Made by a program: the position numbers and the translations under genes
Shown here: positions 57,035 through 64,000 of the stretch, piece after piece
Layout of the letters: every line of letters begins with the position of its first letter
Position numbering within the stretch: the first letter of the stretch is position 1
Source of the DNA: Lysobacterales bacterium
Lineage (GTDB): Bacteria; Pseudomonadota; Gammaproteobacteria; Nevskiales; Salinisphaeraceae
DNA: 64,000 nt
Reading direction: 5' to 3'
Assembly (NCBI GenBank): GCA_002715985.1
Contig: PBAO01000015.1
Location: forward strand, 50,519 to 114,518
The notes under the pieces: generated by a model
Told to the model about the DNA's origin: nothing
Database searches by the model: none
What the model saw: the letters and a program-made list of their open reading frames with translations, nothing else

Positions 57035-57706
57035 TCAGTCGTGCCCGGCGGTGTCCACCATCGAGACCGCCATGGCCCGGTAGAGCGCCAGTGCGGCGTT
57101 GACCACGGCATCCAGCGATTCGCGGTAACCGTTGAGGTTCCAGTACATCGCGATATGAATGGTCGAACCCACCAGCCCCATCGACAACAGTCGCGGGGTG
57201 GTGCCCTGGGCGTTCACCACAGAGGGATCGAACAAGCGCGCGGTCAGATCTTCGGTGAGCTCGGCGAATTTCAGAGTCGTTGCGCGGTATGTGCGATCGA
57301 TCCGTGTACTGATGCCAAAGATCTCGATCAGCACGATACGTGCGACCCGCGGCCGCGCCATATGGGCGAAATACACGCGAAGCGCGGCTTCGGACATCGA
57401 CTCCGCCTCGGCCGGGGCCTGGTCGACGGCATCGCGCATTTCGTGCTCGATATCGCCGACCAGCGTCTTGTACACCGTGGCGAACAAGGCCTCGCTGTTG
57501 GCAAACGACTCGTAGAAATAACGCTCGGTCAGCCCCGCCTGGCGACAGATGGCCTTGACCGTGGCCCCGCGAAACCCGTGATCGCCGAATATGACCACTC
57601 CGGCCTCGATCAAAGCCTTGCGCCGCTGGGCTCGACGCTCACTCAGCGTACGACCGGCATAGTCACGCCCGCTGGGCGCGGCGGTATCAGAAGACCTATC
57701 GTTCAT
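57035..57706 (-). CDS. TetR-family regulator, divergent from an SDR gene
   Basis: A 223-residue regulator from ATG 57706; the upstream frame to 57748 begins at a TTG inside the operator and is rejected. The HTH is clear (ALIEAGVVIFGDHGFRGATVKAICRQAGLTERYFYESFANSE). The C-terminal domain is of the large ligand-binding type. Two tandem dyads in the divergent spacer mark it as repressor of itself and of the SDR gene. Confidence 0.92.
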   Translation of the reverse strand: MNDRSSDTAAPSGRDYAGRTLSERRAQRRKALIEAGVVIFGDHGFRGATVKAICRQAGLTERYFYESFANSEALFATVYKTLVGDIEHEMRDAVDQAPAEAESMSEAALRVYFAHMARPRVARIVLIEIFGISTRIDRTYRATTLKFAELTEDLTARLFDPSVVNAQGTTPRLLSMGLVGSTIHIAMYWNLNGYRESLDAVVNAALALYRAMAVSMVDTAGHD

Positions 57707-57713
57707 GCGCGCA

Positions 57714-57763
57714 TTCTGACATGAAACATTGTCAAATCCATCTGACAACGAGTATTGTCAGAA
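57714..57763. promoter_or_regulatory. Tandem TetR-type operators
   Basis: Site 1 CTGACATGAAACATTGTCAA (57716-57735) and site 2 CTGACAACGAGTATTGTCAG (57742-57761) are 20-bp dyads starting 26 bp apart on the same face-repeat. Site 2 has perfect seven-base arms. Longer arms TTCTGACA and TGTCAGAA bracket both. They fill the TetR/SDR divergent spacer. Confidence 0.82.
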
Positions 57764-57802
57764 TCACCCGATCAGAAAGCTGCGTTTCAGAACGCCACGA
57801 CA

Positions 57803-58609
57803 ATGAACAATCTCAACAAGCGTGTAGTGGTCATCACCGGCGCCGGGGCCGGCATCGGCGCTTCCCTGGCCCGGCAGGCAGCCGAACAAGGCGCGCGCCT
57901 GGCTCTGTGTGATGTCAACGATGCAGGGCTGGCCGAGACGAAGACGGACTGTGGCAATGCCGATGTTCTAACCGAACACGTGGATGTGTCCGACCGCGCG
58001 GCCATGAACGCGTTTCGTGATCATGTCATCGAACGATTCGGCCAGGTCGATCTGGTGATCAACAACGCCGGCGTGGCACATATGCAGATGCTGGCCGAGG
58101 CCTCCTACGAGGATTTCGAATGGATCATGGGCATCAACTTCTGGGGTGTCGTCCACGGAACCAAAGCGTTCCTGGCCGATCTTGCCAACCGTCCCGAGGC
58201 CGCGCTGATCAATGTCTCGAGCGTTTTCGGCCTGGTCTCGGTGCCTTCACAGGGCACGTACAACGCCTCAAAGTTCGCCGTTCGCGGGTTCACTGAAGCC
58301 CTGCGGATCGAGATGGCGGGCTCCGGCGTCCACGTCATGTGCGTGCACCCGGGCGGCATCAAGACAGCCATCGCCCACTCGGCGCGATTTTACACCGATC
58401 ATCGCGGGCACAGAAACCAGCAGAAACTGGCCGACAATTTCCGGAACAGGATGGCCCGCACCTCGCCGGACGACGCGGCCAGGACGATCTATAACGATCT
58501 GGCCAAGAACAAAGGCCGGTGCCTGATCGGTGCCGATGCCAAGTTCATCTCGCTGATTTCGCGCTTGATGCCGGTCAACTACTGGCGGGTCCTGGGCAAG
58601 CTGACTTGA
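57803..58609 (+). CDS. Short-chain dehydrogenase/reductase
   Basis: A classical SDR of 268 residues from ATG 57803 (MNNLNKRVVVITG); the open frame upstream overlaps the operators. It has the cofactor motif TGAGAGIG, the D in CDVND that favours NAD over NADP, NNAG, the serine in VSSVFG, and YNASK. It probably oxidises or reduces an alcohol/ketone on a lipid-like substrate, given its neighbours and a C-terminal stretch that may touch membrane. Under TetR control. Confidence 0.92.
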   Translation: MNNLNKRVVVITGAGAGIGASLARQAAEQGARLALCDVNDAGLAETKTDCGNADVLTEHVDVSDRAAMNAFRDHVIERFGQVDLVINNAGVAHMQMLAEASYEDFEWIMGINFWGVVHGTKAFLADLANRPEAALINVSSVFGLVSVPSQGTYNASKFAVRGFTEALRIEMAGSGVHVMCVHPGGIKTAIAHSARFYTDHRGHRNQQKLADNFRNRMARTSPDDAARTIYNDLAKNKGRCLIGADAKFISLISRLMPVNYWRVLGKLT

Positions 58610-58760
58610 GCAGAACCGGCCAGCCGGCAGACAGTGACGGGCCAGCCCGGCCCGGCCGGATATCGCGCCCCACCGGCCGCGAGCGCGCTCGGCGCCCTGG
58701 CTGGCCACCGGTCGGCCGTCGGCGCGACGGCTTATCCGTTCATGTCGGGCCCTGACCGGC

Positions 58761-59324
58761 TCAGGCGGCTTTCCACTTGATCGAGCACCCCTGGCTGGGC
58801 ACCTGGGCTTCTTCAGGGATCAGATCGCCTTCAAGTACGGCATCGAGCGAGGCGCGCAGATCGGCGCCCGTCACCGGCTCGCCGTTGTTCGGGCGCGAGG
58901 CGTCGAACTGGCCGCGATAGGCACAGCGGCCCTTGGCATCGAACAAGAAGAAATCCGGCGTACAGACCGCATCATAGGCCTTGGCCACGTCCTGGCTCTC
59001 GTCGTAGAGATAGGGAAAGATGAAGTTGTTGGCCTCGGCGAACTCGGCCATCGCCTCGGGCCCGTCTTCCGGACGCTCGGCGACATCGTTGGACGAAATG
59101 GCGACGAAGCCGATCCCCTTCGGATCGTACTCGGCGGCCACACCGGCGATCTCGCGCGCGATATGGATGACATAGGGGCAATGGTTACAGATGAACATCA
59201 CCAGCGTGCCCTTCTCGCCGGCCACGTCGGCAAACGTCTTGTGCTTGCCGGATACGGTATCGGGCAGGGAAAAGTCCGGCGCGGGGGTGCCGAGCGGCAT
59301 CATGGCAGAGTCTTTAAGAGACAT
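58761..59324 (-). CDS. Thioredoxin-family (redoxin) protein
   Basis: A 187-residue cytoplasmic protein of the AhpC/TSA-redoxin type. The redox pair is in ICNHCPYV (C-x2-C), and the rest follows the thioredoxin fold (FVAISSNDVAERPEDGP, CTPDFFLFD). Proteins of this subtype are common stand-alone thiol oxidoreductases with no known partner. No signal peptide is present. Convergent with the SDR gene across a 150-bp GC-rich gap rich in small inverted repeats. Confidence 0.88.
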   Translation of the reverse strand: MSLKDSAMMPLGTPAPDFSLPDTVSGKHKTFADVAGEKGTLVMFICNHCPYVIHIAREIAGVAAEYDPKGIGFVAISSNDVAERPEDGPEAMAEFAEANNFIFPYLYDESQDVAKAYDAVCTPDFFLFDAKGRCAYRGQFDASRPNNGEPVTGADLRASLDAVLEGDLIPEEAQVPSQGCSIKWKAA

Positions 59325-59385
59325 ACGGGTCTGATAATCGTTGAGACAGCATCCCAGTTTATCGGGCTAACACGGCCGCGCCCAA

Positions 59386-60555
59386 CTACGGCCGGTTCAA
59401 CAGGCGCGCGTTGTCCTGACCCAGGCCCGGCGCCTGAGCCAGTGACGCCGGGCGCTCGCCGTTGATACAGACCGGGCAGGCCGGCGCTGCTCCCTCGACC
59501 ATGCCACGGGCCACGACCTGTGGGTGCGCGAGTGCGTCCTCGAGCGTCAAAACCGGTGTGACACACGCATCCACTTCGCCGAGGCGGCGCAACCACCAAG
59601 CACGCGAGCGGGTTCGAAACAGGCCCGCGAGCGCCCAGTGCACGGGCCGACTCCAGCGCGCGGCCTTGACCGGGTCAGCCAGCAGACGCTCGAGGCGCGT
59701 GACCAACCGCCTGTTGTCATGGCTGGCCACGGGCGTTCTGGCAGGTGCTGGGCGCATCAGGGGACGGTCTTGTCCACGCAGGACTGCCAACAGCCGTTTA
59801 AAGAACACCGGCTCCAGTGCCCCCACGGCCAGATCAAGCCCGTCACGACAGCGATAGATCCGATAGTTCGGCAAGGCGCCGGTCAGGATGTCGGCTCCGC
59901 GCGGCTGCGTATGGCCGCTGGCCTGAAGACGCGCAAACGCCGCGGATTGAAGCGCCAGGCTGCCATCGAGCATGGCCGCATCGATGAAACTGCCGCGGCC
60001 CGAACTGCGGGCGCCGATCACCGCGGCCAGTATGGCCATACCGGCAGTCAGCGCGCCGCCAGCCAGATCAGCGATCTGTACGTTGGACAACGCCGGGCGC
60101 CCCCGGGCCGGGCCGGTCTGATCGAGAACACCGGACAGGCTGAGATAGTTGATATCGTGCCCGGCAGCCGAAGCCATCGGACCGGTCTGGCCGTACCCGG
60201 TCAGCGCGGCATAGACGAGCGACGGCTGGCGCGTGGCCAACGTGTCGTAATCACAGCCGAGACGGGCCATCACGCCCGGCCGGAACGACTCGATGACCAC
60301 ATCGGCGTCCGCCACCAGCCCCATGAACGCCGAAACATCATCGGCATCGCTCAGATCGAGCGTGACGGAGGCCTTGCCGCGATTGACCTGCTCGAACAGC
60401 GCCGGCGACAGCGTGCGCGCATAGTCACCGCCCTCGGGGGCTTCGATCTTGATCACCTCGGCGCCGAGCTGTGCGAGATACTGGGTAAGGAACGGCCCTG
60501 GCAACAGCCGGGTCAGATCCAGTATCCGAACACCGCTCAGAACACCCGGTGCCAC
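59386..60555 (-). CDS. Alpha-methylacyl-CoA racemase-like enzyme (CaiB/BaiF family)
   Basis: A 389-residue family III CoA-transferase-fold protein. It starts at GTG 60555, which shares a base with the stop codon of the small ORF (TAGTG). The pair AGHDINYLS (His133) and QIADLAGG (Asp163) matches the two catalytic residues of alpha-methylacyl-CoA racemases such as mycobacterial MCR, rather than transferases. Such enzymes invert the 2-methyl centre so branched acyl-CoA can enter beta-oxidation, which fits a gene downstream of fadJ. The frame open to 60915 is not protein-like. Confidence 0.85.
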   Translation of the reverse strand: MAPGVLSGVRILDLTRLLPGPFLTQYLAQLGAEVIKIEAPEGGDYARTLSPALFEQVNRGKASVTLDLSDADDVSAFMGLVADADVVIESFRPGVMARLGCDYDTLATRQPSLVYAALTGYGQTGPMASAAGHDINYLSLSGVLDQTGPARGRPALSNVQIADLAGGALTAGMAILAAVIGARSSGRGSFIDAAMLDGSLALQSAAFARLQASGHTQPRGADILTGALPNYRIYRCRDGLDLAVGALEPVFFKRLLAVLRGQDRPLMRPAPARTPVASHDNRRLVTRLERLLADPVKAARWSRPVHWALAGLFRTRSRAWWLRRLGEVDACVTPVLTLEDALAHPQVVARGMVEGAAPACPVCINGERPASLAQAPGLGQDNARLLNRP

Positions 60556-60689
60556 TACGACGCCTCGCGCGCGCCGTGCAGCGTCGCCCCGGCCATGAAG
60601 GCGATCACAGAGGCCGGCACGCGCGCCTTGGGTGAAAGGCCGGGCATGCTCGGACGAGCCTGTATCCATTGCACGAACGATCGACGCAT
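60555..60689 (-). CDS. Small ORF of 44 residues coupled to the racemase-like gene
   Basis: Starts at ATG 60689 with a consensus GGAGG five bases upstream, the clearest ribosome site in this operon, and ends TAG overlapping the racemase GTG. It begins 23 bases after the fadJ-like stop. The product has a basic N-terminus and a short hydrophobic stretch (VPASVIAFMAGATL). It may be a real small protein or a translational leader that feeds ribosomes to the next gene, which has no good site of its own. No family is recognised. Confidence 0.55.
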   Translation of the reverse strand: MRRSFVQWIQARPSMPGLSPKARVPASVIAFMAGATLHGAREAS

Positions 60690-60712
60690 GGTGCCTCCAG
60701 AATACGAGCCGG

Positions 60713-62953
60713 TCAGCCGTAGAAACGTCGCCGGCGCGGCGCGCGTGCCGCGGCCATGGCCTGCAGCACCGGTGCCGGAGTGAAACGCGCCCCGTGCAGA
60801 TCGGCGAGCATCCACAAGGTTTCGACGACGTGATCGATACCGAGCCGGTCGACATAGCGAAACGGCCCGCCGGTGAACGGCAAGAAGCCCAGCCCCAGCA
60901 CGGCACCGATATCACCCTGTAACGGGTCGGCGATCACGCCCTCGGACAGGCAGTGCGCCGCCTCGTTGACGAATGCCATGGTCGCCCGATCGACGATGTC
61001 CTGGGCCCCGGGATAAGCCCCGCCTTTGTGTACGCTGGGTGCCAGTACAGCCTCGAGCCGCGCGTTGACCGGACGCTGGCCGTGTTTCTTGGCGCTCTGG
61101 TAGTCATAAAATCCGGCACCGCTCTTGCGCCCGAGAAAACCGGCTTCGACCAGACGCGCCGCGGGGGCGGGCACGGCCATTCGCGGGCCGAACGCTGCCT
61201 CCAGAATCGGGCCCACCTTGACACCGACATCCACGCCGACTTCATCGAGCAGGGCAAGCGGCCCCACCGGAAAGCCGGCCTTGGTCAGCGCATCGTCGAT
61301 CGCCCGAACGCCGGCACCTTCACCGAGCAGACGGGCGGCTTCGTTCAGATAGGGCGATAGCACACGCGTGGTATAGAAGCCGGGCGCGTCGCGCACCACG
61401 ATCACCGTCTTGCCCTGCGCCCGGCCGAGCGACACGGCCGTGGACAGGGTTTTGCGAGAGGTCTGCTCGGTGGCGATGATCTCCAGCAGGGACATCTTGT
61501 CCACCGGCGAGAAATAGTGCATGCCCACCACATTTTCCGGACGGGCCGCGCGGGCCGCGATATCGCTGATCGGCAACGCCGAGGTGTTCGAAGCAAAGAT
61601 CTGATCGCCCCGCCCGGCTGTATCTGCCGCGGCCTCGCACACTGCAAGCATCTGCTGCTTGAGCGCCAGATCCTCGAACACAGCCTCGATGATCACGTCA
61701 CAGCCGGCGAGATCGGCGTCGCTGAGCGTGGTTACCAATCGAGCCAGGCGTGCATCTCGCTGATCAGCAGCCAGTGCCCCGCGATCGACTCGCCTGGCCA
61801 GTTCAGCCTCGATACGAGCGCGCCCGCGGGCCAGTCTCTCGCTATCCACATCCTTGAGCTGCACTGCGGCGGCGGTCCAATCCAGCGAAATCGAGGCGAT
61901 GCCGGTTCCCATCAAGCCGGCCCCCAGCACGCCGAGGCGCGTAACGGTGTGCGGCTTGGCGTTGCCGGTCCGGAAGTTGGCTTTCTTCAGCGTTTGCCCG
62001 GCGTGATGCAGATGTCGCAACGCATGCGAGACCTCGCCCGTCACCAACTCACCAAACGCCTTGGCCTCGGCCATCAGCCCGGCATGCGTGCCGCGCTCAT
62101 AGCCGATTTCCACCACGTCGATGAGGCGAGCGGCGGCCGGGTAATGACCACCGAGTCGGGCACGGGTTCGCGTGCGTGCCTGATCGAACAGGACATGGCG
62201 GCCCGGCCCGTTATCCTCCAGCGCGAACTCGGCCAGCCCGGCGCGACCGCGGGATACACGGGTTTGCAACTGTCGGTACCAAGAGCGCCGTTCAAGAAGA
62301 TCGCGCTTGTGCTGTTGTCGGGCCCGGGCGAGCGCCGTATCCAGCAGCTGATCGGCCGAGACCCGCGCATCAATCAGGCCCATCGTCTGTGCCTGGACTG
62401 GCGAGAGCGTGCGCCCGGTCAGCATCAGATCCAGACTGTCGCCGATGCCCACGAGGCGCGGCAGGCGCTGGGTCCCGCCGGCGGCCGGCACGAGGCCCAG
62501 CTTCACCTGCGGCATCGCAAACCGCGTGGCCGGCGTATCCGCGGCCACGCGCCCATCGCATACCAGCGCCAACTCCAAGCCGCTGCCCATACAGGTGCCT
62601 TCAATCGCGGCCACCACGGGAATCGAGAGCGCCGCCAGGCCAGCCAGACCTGCCTGTACGCGTCGACCCCACTGCTCGGCGGCGAGCGCGTCGGTAAAGC
62701 CGTCGAGCGAGGCGATATCGACGCCGGCCATGAAAGTGTCGGGCCTGCCCGATATGAGCACCAGGCCGCGAATATCGCGATCGGCTCGAATGACGGCGAT
62801 ACGCTCGATCAAGGCCTCGACCAGCGCGTCGGTGAGCACTGTCTCGCGATGCGCCGATACACCGAAGCGCAACACGGCAATACCGCCTGCGTGGTGCTCG
62901 AGACGGATCAAGGACGGCGAATCGGCCGCGTCAGGAGCCATGACATCGTTCAT
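60713..62953 (-). CDS. fadJ: FadJ-like multifunctional enoyl-CoA hydratase/3-hydroxyacyl-CoA dehydrogenase
   Basis: A 746-residue beta-oxidation protein, full length for FadJ/FadB alpha subunits. The N-terminal crotonase domain (about 15-210) keeps Glu127 in MGSGLEL, but the second catalytic glutamate is Gln149 (MPQVKLGL where active enzymes have PE). The dehydrogenase part (about 340-740) has the Rossmann motif GVLGAGLMGTGIA, HYFSPVDKMSLLEI and a duplicated C-terminal domain. Hydratase and isomerase activity should be severely reduced, while dehydrogenase activity is expected. No thiolase (fadI/fadA) gene is adjacent. It leads the operon with the small ORF and the racemase-like gene. Confidence 0.9.
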   Translation of the reverse strand: MNDVMAPDAADSPSLIRLEHHAGGIAVLRFGVSAHRETVLTDALVEALIERIAVIRADRDIRGLVLISGRPDTFMAGVDIASLDGFTDALAAEQWGRRVQAGLAGLAALSIPVVAAIEGTCMGSGLELALVCDGRVAADTPATRFAMPQVKLGLVPAAGGTQRLPRLVGIGDSLDLMLTGRTLSPVQAQTMGLIDARVSADQLLDTALARARQQHKRDLLERRSWYRQLQTRVSRGRAGLAEFALEDNGPGRHVLFDQARTRTRARLGGHYPAAARLIDVVEIGYERGTHAGLMAEAKAFGELVTGEVSHALRHLHHAGQTLKKANFRTGNAKPHTVTRLGVLGAGLMGTGIASISLDWTAAAVQLKDVDSERLARGRARIEAELARRVDRGALAADQRDARLARLVTTLSDADLAGCDVIIEAVFEDLALKQQMLAVCEAAADTAGRGDQIFASNTSALPISDIAARAARPENVVGMHYFSPVDKMSLLEIIATEQTSRKTLSTAVSLGRAQGKTVIVVRDAPGFYTTRVLSPYLNEAARLLGEGAGVRAIDDALTKAGFPVGPLALLDEVGVDVGVKVGPILEAAFGPRMAVPAPAARLVEAGFLGRKSGAGFYDYQSAKKHGQRPVNARLEAVLAPSVHKGGAYPGAQDIVDRATMAFVNEAAHCLSEGVIADPLQGDIGAVLGLGFLPFTGGPFRYVDRLGIDHVVETLWMLADLHGARFTPAPVLQAMAAARAPRRRRFYG

Positions 62954-63172
62954 GAAAAACCTGCATCATCAAAACGTGAACATTTTCGAATTCAGGCGCA
63001 ATCAAGCCGTTCCCTGTAACCCGAAAAAATTCGGATATCGGCCTCGAGCCGGCCTGTCACGCCAATAGGCGGCGTATCTTGTGTCTAGGCGGCCGTAAGA
63101 GGCGTCTGTGATCGAATGTACACTGCCAGCCAAGGGAATTGATCCCATCCAGCCAGCCCAGAACTACAGTTA

Positions 63173-63186
63173 ACATCGCTCGATGT
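63173..63186. promoter_or_regulatory. Palindrome between the fadJ-like and TetR genes
   Basis: ACATCG-CT-CGATGT is a perfect 14-bp dyad 58 bp before the TetR start and 220 bp before the fadJ-like gene. A second dyad, CCGAA-AAAA-TTCGG (63021-63034), lies nearer fadJ. Either could be the operator of the TetR product. Confidence 0.4.
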
Positions 63187-63243
63187 CAAAATACAGCCAT
63201 AACGAAAAAATCAAATGTAATGGGAATCACAGAGCGCAAGACC

Positions 63244-63879
63244 ATGACTGAGACTCGTCCCACCCCCCGGGGCACGTCCGCCTCGCGCCATGCCGGCAGT
63301 CGCGGCGCGTGTGAACGCATCGAGGCCGCCGCGCTCGCGTTGTTCGCCGAACGTCCGGCCGAACAAGTGCGTCTGAACGAGATCGCGGCCGCCGCCGGCG
63401 CCTCGTTGGCCACTATCTATCGTCATTACGACGACAAACAGGCCCTGCTCGAGGTGTGTCTTCTCAGATGGGCCGATACGCTGGCCAATCGGATGCTCGA
63501 ACACTTGCAGGCCGTGCACACCTATCGCGAGCGGCTGCACAAGACGTTCTGGGTGGTACTGGATTTCTTCGAGACCTATCCCGAAGTGGCGGCCATGTTG
63601 CTCAGCTCGGTCTATCCGCAGGCCATGCGACGGCATACCACCGATACACAGAAACACCTGACACGGCTTTTGACGGGCGTGCTGGCTGACGGTCAGGCCG
63701 CTGGGCTGCTCAATCAGCGCGTGAGCGAATCGGTGTTGCTGGATTATTTCTACGGCGTGCTGGCCCGGCTTGTCCAGATGCAGCCGCTGCGTCACGGCGA
63801 GCCGCGTCTGACCGACCAGCACGAGGAGCTTTTCGACATGCTCTGGCGCGCGCTGGCCGAGCCCGATCGCGGCGTGTGA
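63244..63879 (+). CDS. TetR-family transcriptional regulator
   Basis: A 211-residue regulator from ATG 63244; ATG 63220 is in frame and possible, while the frame to 63139 crosses a palindrome. The HTH is seen in CERIEAAALALFAERPAEQVRLNEIAAAAGASLATIYRHYDDKQALLE. It is divergent from the fadJ-like operon and is its likely regulator, perhaps sensing acyl-CoA. No terminator separates it from metK, 74 bp on. Confidence 0.9.
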   Translation: MTETRPTPRGTSASRHAGSRGACERIEAAALALFAERPAEQVRLNEIAAAAGASLATIYRHYDDKQALLEVCLLRWADTLANRMLEHLQAVHTYRERLHKTFWVVLDFFETYPEVAAMLLSSVYPQAMRRHTTDTQKHLTRLLTGVLADGQAAGLLNQRVSESVLLDYFYGVLARLVQMQPLRHGEPRLTDQHEELFDMLWRALAEPDRGV

Positions 63880-63914
63880 AAAAAATCGGTGTAGAAGCTG
63901 CAACGAAGATACCG

Positions 63915-63949
63915 TATAGTCCATCCGCATATCCGGATGGAGAGATATC
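63915..63949 (+). promoter_or_regulatory. Probable metK -10 box and overlapping dyads
   Basis: TATAGT (63915-63920) is a good -10 box. TCCATCCG (63920-63927) and CGGATGGA (63934-63941) form eight-base arms that overlap the expected transcription start, and ATATC / GATAT (63929-63933, 63944-63948) form a second dyad. A GGAG ribosome site lies in the right arm. This looks like an operator or RBS-masking hairpin. Confidence 0.5.
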
Positions 63950-63953
63950 TGAA

Positions 63954-64000
63954 ATGAGCCGTACCCTGTTTACTTCCGAATCGGTGACCGGTGGCCATCC
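63954..64000 (+). CDS. metK: S-adenosylmethionine synthetase, N-terminal fragment
   Basis: The window ends 15 codons into the gene. The translation MSRTLFTSESVTGGHP matches the invariant MetK start (LFTSESVxxGHP), so the call is secure although most of the gene is outside. Confidence 0.93.
   Translation, partial: MSRTLFTSESVTGGH

Noticed and set aside
58610-58760. Small inverted repeats between the SDR and thioredoxin-like genes as a terminator
   Set aside because: Several GC-rich arms can pair, but none is followed by a T-run on either strand, so no specific terminator can be named.

Overview
The window is chromosomal DNA from a GC-rich gammaproteobacterium. The evidence is mrp divergent from metG, minCDE in order, a tkt-gap-pgk run, RNase T, an ATP-type pckA, an RND efflux operon with an AcrR-type operator, an FMN riboswitch before ribB, and fadD, fadE and fadJ. 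The mix of aerobic lipid metabolism, polyhydroxyalkanoate (PHA) synthesis and many family-specific lipoproteins fits a marine or halophilic, lipid-using lineage such as Salinisphaera. That genus-level guess is inference, with no marker gene behind it. Coding density is high, reading frames look intact, and I see no insertion sequence, prophage, integrase, tRNA, rRNA or CRISPR array.

Layout. 1-5.7 kb: housekeeping (ApbC/Mrp, MetG, an orphan RnfB-like ferredoxin, endonuclease III, a fumarylacetoacetase-fold enzyme). 5.8-8.0 kb: two tandem paralogous envelope proteins of unknown function. 8.2-12.8 kb: pckA, an FKBP lipoprotein, argG, rnt. 12.8-18.6 kb: a PlsC-like acyltransferase, then a leftward operon of a class II-like PHA synthase and two alpha/beta hydrolases whose nucleophile position is glycine, then a YihY-family membrane protein. 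18.7-28.7 kb: fadD, an AEC transporter, a GMC oxidoreductase, minCDE, an alpha/beta hydrolase, fadE. 29.1-32.8 kb: a 1,223-residue lipoprotein with bacterial Ig-like modules. 33.2-36.8 kb: an MCE/Mla-type lipid ABC transporter. 36.9-43.8 kb: a tripartite RND pump with a divergent AcrR-like repressor. 43.8-51.0 kb: a leftward run tkt, gap, pgk, MoxR ATPase, VWA protein, SanA-like protein. 51.4-54.1 kb: a Tat-exported ferritin-like lipoprotein and riboswitch-controlled ribB. 54.1-58.6 kb: MerR, alpha/beta hydrolase, PF10118-type protein, TetR and SDR cluster. 58.8-63.9 kb: a thioredoxin-like protein, a leftward operon of FadJ-like protein, a 44-residue small ORF and an alpha-methylacyl-CoA racemase-like enzyme, and a TetR gene. 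The window ends just inside metK.

How the genes fit together. FadD activates fatty acids, FadE starts beta-oxidation, and the FadJ-like protein with the racemase-like enzyme would serve oxidation, possibly of methyl-branched chains. PckA draws carbon back to sugars, with Gap, Pgk and Tkt downstream. PhaC can store surplus 3-hydroxyacyl-CoA. The Mla-type transporter, PlsC-like enzyme and RND pump maintain the envelope.

Most unusual points: the two PHA-operon hydrolases lacking a serine nucleophile; the FadJ-like protein with Gln in place of the second hydratase glutamate; the unknown paralogue pair at 5.8-8.0 kb; a well-initiated 44-residue ORF coupled to the racemase-like gene; a Tat lipoprotein with a full set of ferritin-type di-iron ligands; and several clear operators. 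I did not find a convincing wholly new defence or mobile system.
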